Assembly: GCF_002735905.1 (NCBI RefSeq) | Contig: NZ_PEBD01000012.1 | Location: forward strand, 124,001 to 188,000 | From: Williamsia muralis | GTDB taxonomy: Bacteria > Actinomycetota > Actinomycetes > Mycobacteriales > Mycobacteriaceae | DNA: 64,000 nucleotides | Reading direction: 5' to 3' | Shown here: positions 35,405 through 42,661 of the stretch, piece by piece | Layout: each line of letters opens with the position of its first letter | How positions within the stretch are numbered: the stretch's first letter is position 1 | Notes under the pieces: generated by a model | Told to the model about the DNA's origin: nothing | Seen by the model: only the letters and a program-made list of their open reading frames with translations | Databases searched by the model: none | Translations under genes and position numbers: made by a program

Positions 35405-35556
35405 AACCCGCTACAGGGAACCGCCCAATGTCCTTGCGGCCAAACGGAATGCACACCTTTTTTGTGTGCATCGGCGGGCAACGGTGGATTGCAGACCGCA
35501 CAGAACTACAGCTACTCGCGAATGAACTGAACCAATTATTGAAGGATGACAGATGA
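35401..35556 (+). CDS. Small element protein, 51 aa, unknown
   Basis: A 51-codon frame with a GTG start overlapping the upstream stop and a TGA overlapping the next ATG (ATGA). It therefore fits exactly into the coupled operon and fills an otherwise empty 150-bp gap. The product contains MHTFFVCIGGQRWIADR and a C-terminal helix ELQLLANELNQLLKDD. No family recognised. Confidence 0.55.
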   Translation: MKPATGNRPMSLRPNGMHTFFVCIGGQRWIADRTELQLLANELNQLLKDDR

Positions 35557-36335
35557 CCTACATTTCGAATGACGCCGTGGTCGAAGCACTCCACGCAACC
35601 CGGCTCGCACCGGTACTCCACCGATTGGGAGACGATTTGCTGACGGCCGACGAACTGGCCGAGGTTGAGCGTTACACAGTGCTCGCGGAATCTGCCGAGC
35701 AAACCGCCCGCGCATACGAACTGCGGCGTATTGCGAACGCCCAGGAGCTTGCAGCAGACCTAGTTGATTCGGGTACTGCCGTCGATGAGGCGATGCTCAC
35801 CGGAGCGGCCAAACGCATGGCCGCGATTGACGACGTACACCTGATCGCGAAAAGCGTCTACGCAGAGGCGACTCGAAAGGCGCGGGCGGTGGCGTTCGCC
35901 AACGTGAAAGACGTGCCGCGGATCGTTACCTCGCGTTACAACACCATCGCGGCAGAACTGGATCAGATTGGACCGAAGCTAGCGAACGTGAAGACAGCTC
36001 AGCAGGCCATCGAATCCGGCAAAACGGAGGAATGGCAGCGAGTCTCAGAACTTCAGGAGACCTACAAAGCGCTGTCACGGTTCATCACAGAGCTGCGCTC
36101 ACGGGGGTTGATCCCTAAGGCCCGATTGCAGGGGCAGGAAGGGGCTCACTGGAACTTCGTCCTGCCCGTCAACACGTTTGAGTTCCAGAATGCAGCACGG
36201 GCAAACGACGATGGCCGAGCATCGTTCCTGTTGAACATGAAGCGGAAACCATGGGTACCTGACAGCGAACACGAGGCCGAGAGCGTGCGGGTCTCGTGGG
36301 ATAAGGGCAACGTAGAAGAGGTGACCGCGGCATGA
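35553..36335 (+). CDS. Element protein, 260 aa, helical/coiled-coil, unknown
   Basis: A 260-residue, acidic, mostly helical protein. The first 180 residues are long Ala/Glu-rich helices (LAESAEQTARAYELRRIANA) likely to form a coiled coil. The last ~80 contain more beta/polar segments (HWNFVLPVNTFEFQNAARA). It is the largest protein of this operon, coupled at both ends by ATGA overlaps. A structural, scaffold-like or capsid-interfering role would suit a satellite, but nothing in the sequence proves one. Confidence 0.55.
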   Translation: MTYISNDAVVEALHATRLAPVLHRLGDDLLTADELAEVERYTVLAESAEQTARAYELRRIANAQELAADLVDSGTAVDEAMLTGAAKRMAAIDDVHLIAKSVYAEATRKARAVAFANVKDVPRIVTSRYNTIAAELDQIGPKLANVKTAQQAIESGKTEEWQRVSELQETYKALSRFITELRSRGLIPKARLQGQEGAHWNFVLPVNTFEFQNAARANDDGRASFLLNMKRKPWVPDSEHEAESVRVSWDKGNVEEVTAA

Positions 36336-36676
36336 TCGACGGCACATTGCGACAGGTGCTCGATGAACTCAAAGATGACCAGTCCGATGGCAGCGGCGTG
36401 AAGATCGGTACGTCTTACGCGCAACGACTAGCAGCCGAACAGGCCGAGCAGGTGAGAGCGAAGGCAATCGCGGATACAGCGGCAGCCCCGCGGCCGGTCA
36501 CCAGCAAACCCGAACCCATCGACGCCGGATCAGTGAGCATTGAGCCGCGCGGTGGCGGCAATCCGTATGGCGCGACAGTCAACCCATCAGACGTTGACAG
36601 CATCGTGAACCAGGTTGCAGCGGGCAGGCACTCCGAAACCCCGCTCACGCAGCGCACTCCGGGCACCTGGGCTTAA
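36332..36676 (+). CDS. Element protein, 114 aa, unknown
   Basis: A 114-residue, largely disordered-looking protein (Ala/Pro/Ser-rich centre, GGGNPYGATVNPSD). It starts at an ATG overlapping the upstream stop. It ends the first part of the small-gene operon; a strong terminator-like hairpin follows 25 bases later. No family recognised. Confidence 0.5.
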   Translation: MIDGTLRQVLDELKDDQSDGSGVKIGTSYAQRLAAEQAEQVRAKAIADTAAAPRPVTSKPEPIDAGSVSIEPRGGGNPYGATVNPSDVDSIVNQVAAGRHSETPLTQRTPGTWA

Positions 36677-36700
36677 CGCCGATCACCAACTATCCGGACC

Positions 36701-36734
36701 ACCGGCCCCGCCACATTTCAATGGCGGGGCCGGT
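36701..36734 (+). terminator. Strong hairpin, likely terminator or attenuator
   Basis: A perfect 13-bp inverted repeat (ACCGGCCCCGCCA / TGGCGGGGCCGGT) with an 8-base loop lies between 36332-36676 and the next ORF. There is no long T run after it, as is common in actinobacteria. It probably separates two transcription units or reduces expression of the downstream pair. Confidence 0.7.
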
Positions 36735-36757
36735 CCTGTTCTGCCGAAGGACCACCA

Positions 36758-36985
36758 ATGTTCTACACCGACATAACCGAAGCGCCCGTCACCCGCGAAC
36801 GTGCCGCCGAACTCATCGCCTGCTCGCTAGACCTCATCGACCGCCACATTTCCCGCGGCGTACTCAGACCCGTTTCGTACACCGAAGACGGCACACCGCT
36901 GTTTTCGTCGGCGGACTGTTGGGACTTGTACAAAGGCACCCCGCGTGGCTGGCAGCTCGTGTCCGGCCCGCGGGGCAAGCCATGA
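36758..36985 (+). CDS. Small HTH (excisionase/MerR-like) element protein
   Basis: A 75-residue protein with an N-terminal helix-turn-helix-like segment (VTRERAAELIACSLDLIDRH, followed by ISRGVLRPV) and a beta-hairpin wing (YTEDGTPLFSSAD). This resembles small winged-helix excisionase or regulatory proteins. The ATG follows GAAGG by seven bases. The next gene overlaps by ATGA. Confidence 0.55.
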   Translation: MFYTDITEAPVTRERAAELIACSLDLIDRHISRGVLRPVSYTEDGTPLFSSADCWDLYKGTPRGWQLVSGPRGKP

Positions 36986-37314
36986 CAGAGAGGGTTTGTA
37001 CCCACTGCAAGATGGCCAAGTCCATTGGCGACTATGGCCCCGACCGGCGCAGACCAGCAGGACTGCGCTCTTGGTGCCGACGGTGCGACCGAGACACCAC
37101 GCGCGCGTACCGACGCCGCAAGACTTGTTCGAAGTGCGGGCAGGATAAGCGGGAGGCGGAGTTCTACAGCGCTGGTCCGGGCCGCGGGCCCCGCGCCGAC
37201 TGTAAGGAATGCAACCGCAAGAACTTCCGCGACCGCTATACCGGTGAACTCCGCGAACGCATGAAAGCGCGCACTCTAGCCCGATACCACCAGGTCAGAG
37301 GCAACGCCGCCTGA
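36982..37314 (+). CDS. Twin zinc-ribbon protein (phage-type, endonuclease VII-like)
   Basis: A 110-residue basic protein made of two similar CxxC...CxxC modules: CTHC...CRRC (residues ~6-33) and CSKC...CKEC (~46-75). Each is followed by a basic helix. Such proteins are common in actinophages and are often labelled HNH or recombination endonuclease VII-like, though the HNH catalytic His is not clear here. The ATG overlaps the upstream stop. It closes the operon; a 142-bp gap to a convergent gene follows. Confidence 0.6.
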   Translation: MTERVCTHCKMAKSIGDYGPDRRRPAGLRSWCRRCDRDTTRAYRRRKTCSKCGQDKREAEFYSAGPGRGPRADCKECNRKNFRDRYTGELRERMKARTLARYHQVRGNAA

Positions 37315-37456
37315 CTCACTGGAGTACGCCACTGGGCCTCTCAGCGCCCGTTTTTGGTCGATTCTGCGTGCCATATGAGCTGTGAGTGAAAAGGTCGCTG
37401 GGGCGGCAGATATAGACCGTCAGTTCAACCGGGGGGCACCCCCAGGGTCTGCGGCG

Positions 37457-38020
37457 CTACTCTGTGAGGGCAAAGGTCGCTAGGTGTTCCTGTATCTCAC
37501 TGATGAGATGGTCGCGGTCCTCCTCAACATGCCGCTGAGCGGTTATTCGTAGTTCCCTGGCGTCGCGAACGGTTCGGTATCCGATATTGAGTTCAATGGC
37601 GATTCTCGCGGTCCTCGCGATTACGGCCTCGCTGCCCACGATTCGGATTTTCCCAGAAATTCCGCCAAGTCGGTCGCGCGAACTGTTAAAGGCGTCGTAA
37701 TGAGCTTGGATTTCCGCGTCGTCCATTGAGGCCCGATTGCGAAAGGTGATGATTAACAAATCATTTACAGCTGCGACCAATTCCGCATAGTCCTCAATGA
37801 GTTCTTTTCGTTGGTCACTGTGTCGCTGGGCTCTGCGATCCGCGGCTGCAATCGCGCGCTGGGTGGCGAGTTGCGCGTCCAACGCATCGCGTTGGCCCGC
37901 CAATTGGCGCGTGAGGTCGTCGGATTGTTTGTTTCGGTTCTGCCACTGCGCGACGAATGCGAGCAGCGCCGCAACCAAAACAGCGGTTCCAGCTATCAGT
38001 GTTGCCCAGGGCTGTGTCAT
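37457..38020 (-). CDS. Membrane-anchored coiled-coil protein, unknown
   Basis: A 187-residue protein with one N-terminal membrane helix (about residues 6-26; LIAGTAVLVAALLAFVAQW). A predicted coiled coil (30-75; DDLTRQLAGQRDALDAQLA) and helical C-terminal half follow. It is convergent with the small-gene operon and divergent from the nucleotidyltransferase pair. A membrane anchor with a cytoplasmic coiled coil fits a superinfection-exclusion or sensor role, but no family is recognised. Confidence 0.55.
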   Translation of the reverse strand: MTQPWATLIAGTAVLVAALLAFVAQWQNRNKQSDDLTRQLAGQRDALDAQLATQRAIAAADRRAQRHSDQRKELIEDYAELVAAVNDLLIITFRNRASMDDAEIQAHYDAFNSSRDRLGGISGKIRIVGSEAVIARTARIAIELNIGYRTVRDARELRITAQRHVEEDRDHLISEIQEHLATFALTE

Positions 38021-38269
38021 AGAGACCTACGGTAGGCGGACCGTCGACCAGGTCTCGCCAATTCGCTGCAAACATCGCGCCAGCTAGCCTCCCGTCCAGG
38101 ACTGGAGTAGCACAAACGGACTACGGGCAGAATTGAGCATGCAGAGAGTAGATCGATTGTCCGAATGTGATCGTGGTAACGAATTGGTTCGCAACGGCTC
38201 CCCATGGGCCCGGCCGTGTCAGGATCTCGTCACAAGTGTGATGAATCACAGAAGGGGCGCACAGGGGCG

Positions 38270-38788
38270 TTGTCTATTCCAGAGCTGGGCGGGGCCCACG
38301 CGACTCTCCCGGAGGGATGCCACCAGGCAACTCTCGAAGAGATCTACCAGACCTTCGTGGTGGATGCGCCGCACCGCGCTGAACGTGACCTCATGTACCG
38401 GGCGCTCGTGCTCTACGTCGATGTGTTGCGGACGGTGTTTCCGACCGGCCGATTGTGGATCGACGGGGGTTTCGTGACCCATAAGCTTTGGCGTGCGCCC
38501 GAAGACATTGACGTGGTCGCTGTCGTACCTATGACGGACTATTCGAACGTGTGTACGAATGCTGCTGCTATGTTGCCCCTGATGACCCTGCAACACGTTT
38601 CGTCGCGAGAGTTCGCGGGCACGGTGCCGAGGTTGCAGGCGATGGGCGGTCTGGTGGACGGGTTCATTGTTCCGGACGTCGAGGTGCAAACTGACTATTG
38701 GGCAGACTTGTGGTCACGGATCAAAGACCGGCATGGGAACCCGCTCCCCGAAACCGAGCGGAAGGGCTTCTTGGAGGTGACGCTGTGA
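38270..38788 (+). CDS. Nucleotidyltransferase-fold protein (DUF6932-like), possible toxin/defence
   Basis: A 172-residue protein with the polymerase-beta-type signature: GG at residues 66-67 (WIDGGFVTHKLW) and DID at 79-81 (APEDIDVVAVV). A later DVEV could supply the third acidic residue. The TTG at 38270 is chosen because it gives IPELGG...LPEGCHQATLEE, the usual start of DUF6932 proteins; an ATG at 38204 is the upstream alternative. It overlaps the 356-residue partner gene by four bases (GTGA), as in two-gene toxin/antitoxin or antiphage modules. Functional assignment is inference. Confidence 0.6.
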   Translation: MSIPELGGAHATLPEGCHQATLEEIYQTFVVDAPHRAERDLMYRALVLYVDVLRTVFPTGRLWIDGGFVTHKLWRAPEDIDVVAVVPMTDYSNVCTNAAAMLPLMTLQHVSSREFAGTVPRLQAMGGLVDGFIVPDVEVQTDYWADLWSRIKDRHGNPLPETERKGFLEVTL

Positions 38789-39855
38789 GTACAGCCCGTG
38801 ATGACCGACGGCTTGAAGACAAACTGCGTGACGCTCTGAGGAGCGCAGGCGGGAACAGCGTTGTCGAACAGCATATACGCGCCACGATTCGCGCAAGCCT
38901 GAGCGATGACGACACCACGCTCGTCAACGTATACGAGCAAGAGGCTGGACCAGAGCAAGCTGAAGTAGATCTACACCTTGAAGGACCGGGAGCCGAGGGT
39001 CATTCAACTAATGCTCTACAGTTTTCACGTTTCGTTAGTGGGATGAGTGAAGCTGTCAAACAAACTGCCAAGGCACGTGCTGGACGTTCGAGATATAGTG
39101 ACAATTTGCTAATCGAGGGCGCGACACCAGGTTCAGTGCGTGTGGTCTTTCGGATCGCAGACCAGGAGATGCCAGCCGGGCAGACATCCGACCCATCATC
39201 CGTCGCTTCGTCCGTGGACTCGGATGCGCTGCGTACGGTAGCGAGCATTCTGGGCCATGCAAATGACCCGGATCCTGAAAGCCCTCTTGCTGCTGAAGTG
39301 TCGGAACTACCCGGTAGCGCGCGGCAGGCGCTGAAGCGTGTTGTAAATGCGTCTGTTAAGGGCGGCTGGGGTATTAGCGGTTCGATTCGACAACGCCACG
39401 TGGGTCTCAGTAGCCTGCGGTTTACAGTTGAAGGTGCTGTTCGATTGCGTCTCGAGTTAGAGTCGAGTCACGAGAAACAACGGGAGGCTCGCGAAGTTGG
39501 TCGAATAGATGGCTTCCGCTGGTCCTTGGGCGCTTTCTACTTCATTCCGCTTGAAGGGCGTCCATTCGCGGCCGGCGTGACCGACGCCAGGGTCGCGCAC
39601 GAAGTTACTGAGTTGATGTCGCAACCGGACCAGTTGGTTGTCGGAGTTTTTGACGTCATCGAATCTTTCGCACCCGGCGCTGCGGATTCACGACCCCGCG
39701 TCAGTCGCGTATTAAAGCGAGTCGACAGACTGGGCGAACAGCAAGCTATACCGATGCCGCCGACCCGTCCAATTTTGATGTCTGCCCTCGAAACTATCTC
39801 TGACGACGATGATCCGCCCCCGGCGCTCCCGCCCGGATCGACTGACGACCAATAA
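38785..39855 (+). CDS. Unknown 356-aa partner of the nucleotidyltransferase
   Basis: A 356-residue protein starting at a GTG that overlaps the nucleotidyltransferase stop. It has a helical N-terminus (LEDKLRDALRSAGGNSVVEQ), a mixed alpha/beta core (FSRFVSGMSEAVKQTAKARA, then LLIEGATPGSVRVVF), a beta-rich second half (GLSSLRFTVEGAVRLRLELE) and an acidic/proline-rich tail (DDDDPPPALPPG). No membrane segment or known motif is seen. Coupling implies that it works with the upstream enzyme, perhaps as target, sensor or antitoxin. Confidence 0.55.
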   Translation: MSTARDDRRLEDKLRDALRSAGGNSVVEQHIRATIRASLSDDDTTLVNVYEQEAGPEQAEVDLHLEGPGAEGHSTNALQFSRFVSGMSEAVKQTAKARAGRSRYSDNLLIEGATPGSVRVVFRIADQEMPAGQTSDPSSVASSVDSDALRTVASILGHANDPDPESPLAAEVSELPGSARQALKRVVNASVKGGWGISGSIRQRHVGLSSLRFTVEGAVRLRLELESSHEKQREAREVGRIDGFRWSLGAFYFIPLEGRPFAAGVTDARVAHEVTELMSQPDQLVVGVFDVIESFAPGAADSRPRVSRVLKRVDRLGEQQAIPMPPTRPILMSALETISDDDDPPPALPPGSTDDQ

Positions 39856-39922
39856 TTTCGGAGCAGGTAGTTAGGGGCAAACCGCGTTCGGCGAGTTCGC
39901 GGCGCTGTCTGCTCCGCAACCT

Positions 39923-40603
39923 ATGCTGAATGGCATGGTGGAATGGGGCGATCCCGAAGAGCGAGAGGTCACTACTGAGCTGTCCGCGGGCATCTCGAAG
40001 TGGATGCCTCTTGACCTGTCGTGGAGCCGGAAAATCACACAGCGATGGACGGCCCGCTCTCAGGAGTTTGCGGACGACGTGTCCGGGCTGTCGGGTCTCA
40101 GCTCCGAAGAGATTGGCCAACGTGTTGACGAGAGCGAAGAGTTGGGCGAAGCCCTATTCGATGCTGGTGAGAAGGCCGTGAGGACGCCGGACCGCACCTT
40201 CAGGTCCGGCCTGGCGCGCCTTGTCGTTGCTGGGCTGAGGGATAATGCCTTGGTTGATGAGGCCGTTTACCTAACATCGATATTGAAGCAATTAGAACCG
40301 GTTCATCTTCGCGTACTAAGGCATGCCGCGCACGCACCCTTCGTAGACAAAGATCATAAAATAGTTGGGTTCGGCAAATGGGTTCGACCTGCATACATCG
40401 AACAAGTCGCTAATTTAGAACCACTAATTGTTCGATCGTCCGCAATGCGATTGGAATCTTTGGGCCTATTTTCGCAGCGGAATGACGATGGTGATGTTCT
40501 GAGGTGGTCGAAGTCGCCAGGTGGTTATTGGTGGGTGACCGACGTGGGCAGAAAATTGCTTGATTACTGTGTAATCATCGATCGGGAGAGTGACGAATCG
40601 TAA
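39923..40603 (+). CDS. Winged-helix protein, distantly Abi-alpha (DUF4393)-like
   Basis: A 226-residue protein; an ATG at 39935 is an alternative start. The central part (RSGLARLVVAGLRDNALVDE followed by LTSILKQLEPVHLRVLR) matches the layout of DUF4393/Abi-alpha proteins, in which a short helical region ends in ILKQLSP-type sequence. The C-terminal ~70 residues look like a winged helix (AMRLESLGLFSQ, then GGYWWVTDVGRKLLD). Abi-alpha proteins are linked to phage abortive infection. The resemblance is by eye and weak. It lies between the nucleotidyltransferase pair and an HNH endonuclease gene. Confidence 0.45.
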   Translation: MLNGMVEWGDPEEREVTTELSAGISKWMPLDLSWSRKITQRWTARSQEFADDVSGLSGLSSEEIGQRVDESEELGEALFDAGEKAVRTPDRTFRSGLARLVVAGLRDNALVDEAVYLTSILKQLEPVHLRVLRHAAHAPFVDKDHKIVGFGKWVRPAYIEQVANLEPLIVRSSAMRLESLGLFSQRNDDGDVLRWSKSPGGYWWVTDVGRKLLDYCVIIDRESDES

Positions 40604-40646
40604 GCGCTGGGATCGCGCATGCGACTCTCCGTCTAAGGTTTCCGCT

Positions 40647-41624
40647 ATGGGATTAAGTGATCTGACGGCGGATGCGGTATCGGCCGCGATGTCGGAGTAC
40701 GACAGAATCGGTCGTGAAGCCTTCAGGGAGAAGTACGGGTTCGGTGCCGCGAGCACGTATTTCGTCGTCCGTGATGGCAAGCGCTACGACTCGAAGGCGG
40801 TCGCGGGCGTGGCGCACGGGTACCTGCCGGGTCGAAAGCCGATGCAGTCGTCGGAGTTCACGGGCGGCGAGCAGTCGGTCGCACGAAGGCTTCGTGCGCT
40901 TGGGTACCGCGTCCCGAACGAGCGCCTCGATTGGGTTCGCGACGAAGTGATCCTTGCCTGCGACATTCTGGTGGACAACAACTGGGTGTACATGGGCGCA
41001 AACGATCCTCGCGTAATCGAGCTGTCCGCGTTGCTTCAGAAGTTGCCGTTCTACCCTCCGGAGATTCGCGGCGACAAATTCAGGAACCCGAACGGGGTTG
41101 GACGTAAGACCGCGGACATCGCGACCCATCATCCCGATTACCGAGGTAAGCCGACGAAGGGTGGCGCAACAGACAGAGAGGTGCTGGCCGAGTTCCTAGA
41201 GCATCCTCAAGAAATGCGTGCTATTGCCGCAGCGATCCGGAAGACGCTGGCCGCGAATGCGTTTGAACAACTGCCGCAAGCGCCCGTGGATGACGAGGAT
41301 GAATCAGCGCCGGAAGGCCGCCTCCTGCAGCGTCAGCACTTCGTTCGGGAGCGCGATCGGAAGCTGCGGCGAAAAAAGATCGCTGACTATCTCCGAACGC
41401 ACGATCGCGTCGCTTGTGAGGTCTGTGAGTTTGATTTCGAGGCGACCTACGGTGAGCGTGGGCGCGAGTACACCGAGGTTCACCACATTCTTCCGCTCCA
41501 TGCTTCAGGCGAGACCAAGACGAAGCTTGAAGACCTCATACTTTTGTGCGCAAACTGCCACAGAATGATCCATCGCTCATCGCCTTGGCTGACCCCGGAT
41601 CAGTTGCGTTTTCTAATCACCTAG
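40647..41624 (+). CDS. McrA-like HNH endonuclease (type IV restriction candidate)
   Basis: A 325-residue protein. The N-terminal ~90 residues (LTADAVSAAMSEYDRIGREA, then DGKRYDSKAVAGVAHGYLPG) match the head domain of ScoMcrA-like enzymes. The middle (DWVRDEVILACDILV and FRNPNGVGRKTADI) resembles the modification-reading region of such HNH proteins. The C-terminal HNH site is complete: CEVCEFDF, EVHHILPLH, LCANCHRMIH. Family members cut methylated or phosphorothioated DNA. The ATG at 40647 begins the conserved head domain. Confidence 0.75.
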   Translation: MGLSDLTADAVSAAMSEYDRIGREAFREKYGFGAASTYFVVRDGKRYDSKAVAGVAHGYLPGRKPMQSSEFTGGEQSVARRLRALGYRVPNERLDWVRDEVILACDILVDNNWVYMGANDPRVIELSALLQKLPFYPPEIRGDKFRNPNGVGRKTADIATHHPDYRGKPTKGGATDREVLAEFLEHPQEMRAIAAAIRKTLAANAFEQLPQAPVDDEDESAPEGRLLQRQHFVRERDRKLRRKKIADYLRTHDRVACEVCEFDFEATYGERGREYTEVHHILPLHASGETKTKLEDLILLCANCHRMIHRSSPWLTPDQLRFLIT

Positions 41625-41772
41625 TTTTCGGTGTGCGTTTGTGGAACTCGGACAGACTCAGCAGTTGCTGGAGTTCGGCGCGACGGTCAGGCGTCAAGCA
41701 AGGAGACTCGGCGACCTCGCCGCGAATGTACTCGCGCAACCAGACGTCGTAACCGGGCTCGGTTGAGTACAT
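41617..41772 (-). CDS. Small ORF, 51 aa, unknown
   Basis: A 51-codon minus-strand frame with ATG at 41772, preceded by AAGGTGG at good spacing, ending inside the 3' end of the HNH gene. The product contains GYDVWLREYIRGEVAESPCL and LTPDRRAELQQLLSLSEF, a layout common to short actinobacterial proteins of unknown function that accompany mobile-element genes. Confidence 0.45.
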   Translation of the reverse strand: MYSTEPGYDVWLREYIRGEVAESPCLTPDRRAELQQLLSLSEFHKRTPKTR

Positions 41773-42207
41773 TCGTGGCCACCTTAAGTTGGTCGTGTCC
41801 TAGTAGGGAACCACTCGATTCGATTGTTGTGCAACTGTTTCGGATAGGAGGAACAAATACTTGTCGTTGCGTTGAAACCGTGTTCCGTCGTGTGAAAATC
41901 ATGTCGTGAGATTTGGGCCCACGGGCTGCCTTGCTTGATGACCCCCCATGGCCCTGGCCCATTTTCCGCCGACGCTCGTCATCCCCAGCACTCCTAGCCC
42001 CACAGCACCGAGACGGTGCGGGGTATCGGAATATGACCACCGTCGAAATTGATCAGACTTCGGGATGGTGCACTGAGCCGGTTCTCAGAGACTTACTGTC
42101 GGCACGAAACCGGGGCGCGCTGGTTTGGGGGCGGGCACGCCGAGAAGAACGCCCAGCGATCAATTCAGAGGCATCACCGGCCCTTGCCCGATACCGTTGT
42201 CCCGGTG
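41773..42207. other. Gap without a convincing gene
   Basis: About 435 bp between the small minus-strand ORF and the HicB-like gene. Open frames cross it in several phases but none has a ribosome-binding site, conserved motif or consistent codon use. A degraded gene, perhaps the toxin partner of the HicB-like protein, is possible but I cannot show it. Confidence 0.4.
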
Positions 42208-42390
42208 ATGAACTACGACGTAGAGACGTATCGTGACGGGCCCTGGTGGATGGTGCGGATTCCTGCGCTTGATGGTCTGACGCAAGCGCGCTCCGAAGAT
42301 GAGATTGCCTTGGTGGCGCGGGAGTACATCGCGGTCACAACGAATGTGGAACTCGAAGAGGTTGCGGTCCGCGTGCGAAACGAGGCCTGA
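42208..42390 (+). CDS. HicB-like small protein (solitary antitoxin fold candidate)
   Basis: A 60-residue protein with the HicB-type pattern: a beta-strand start (MNYDVETYRDGPWWMVRIP), then LDGLTQARSEDEIALVAREY, covering strand, Asp/Glu-rich turn and helix. HicB antitoxins pair with HicA; no HicA gene is recognisable on either side, and the helix-turn-helix tail of full-length HicB is missing. Confidence 0.5.
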   Translation: MNYDVETYRDGPWWMVRIPALDGLTQARSEDEIALVAREYIAVTTNVELEEVAVRVRNEA

Positions 42391-42401
42391 GGCGGTCAGC
42401 C

Positions 42402-42557
42402 TCACGCCGCGAAACCAAGAACAACCATGAACGCGGCAGTGCCCAGAAACAGGCCGTAGGCGGCGCACAGGGCCAGCACGACGGTAACGGTTGCAGCAAT
42501 GGCGCGGCGACGAGAGTAGTTGGGGGAGTGCGCAGATACACTGCGGTCGCGGTTCAT
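42402..42557 (-). CDS. Small single-pass membrane protein, 51 aa
   Basis: A 51-residue protein with a basic N-terminus and one hydrophobic helix (AATVTVVLALCAAYGLFLGT). A longer version from the GTG at 42608 is possible. It is convergent with the HicB-like gene and the last gene before attR. No family is recognised. Confidence 0.4.
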   Translation of the reverse strand: MNRDRSVSAHSPNYSRRRAIAATVTVVLALCAAYGLFLGTAAFMVVLGFAA

Positions 42558-42619
42558 GGCGGCTAGTTCCCGTCGTGAGTCGAAGGCTCGCTCGGTGGCT
42601 GCAACCACCGTGTGAGCCG

Positions 42620-42639
42620 CCCTGTCATCTAGGACAGGG
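42620..42639. repeat. Inverted repeat next to attR
   Basis: CCCTGTC-ATCTAG-GACAGGG: 7-bp arms around a palindromic 6-base centre, ~20 bp left of the attR core. It may be part of the attP arm, a binding site for an excision factor, or a terminator for element transcription. Confidence 0.55.
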
Positions 42640-42656
42640 GCAACTTAACCTTTGCG

Positions 42657-42661
42657 TTGGC
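42657..42661. other. attR: attR crossover core
   Basis: TTGGC in TTTGCGTTGGCGTTGGCTTT. Left of it is element DNA; right of it is yifB (Leu-Ala-Leu-Ala-Leu-Ala-Val), in frame with the fragment ending at 29950. Confidence 0.8.

Larger units (their letters stand above)
29946..42661 (+). mobile_element. 12.7-kb serine-integrase element inserted in yifB (satellite- or ICE-like)
   Basis: Boundaries are defined by the split gene: removing 29951-42661 (12,711 bp) reconnects yifB in frame, with a shared TTGGC at each end. The integrase gene lies 28 bp inside the left end, as usual for large serine recombinases. Contents in order: integrase, control region, HTH excisionase candidate, phage/plasmid-type ATPase, iteron-like repeats, a ten-gene run of small genes, then accessory genes (nucleotidyltransferase pair, winged-helix protein, HNH endonuclease, small ORFs). 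There is no capsid, portal, terminase, tail, lysin, relaxase or FtsK-like gene. It therefore looks like a phage satellite, a minimal integrative element or a degraded prophage that keeps replication genes. Confidence 0.9.

Noticed and set aside
41913-42236. HicA toxin partner upstream of the HicB-like gene
   Set aside because: Frames there lack the HicA G-x-H core and the conserved double-stranded-RNA-binding-like layout.
29946-42661. Complete prophage
   Set aside because: No capsid, portal, terminase, tail, lysin or holin genes can be recognised, and 12.7 kb is too short for a siphophage genome.
29946-42661. tRNA-gene integration site
   Set aside because: No tRNA-like sequence is present at either boundary; the target is the yifB coding sequence.
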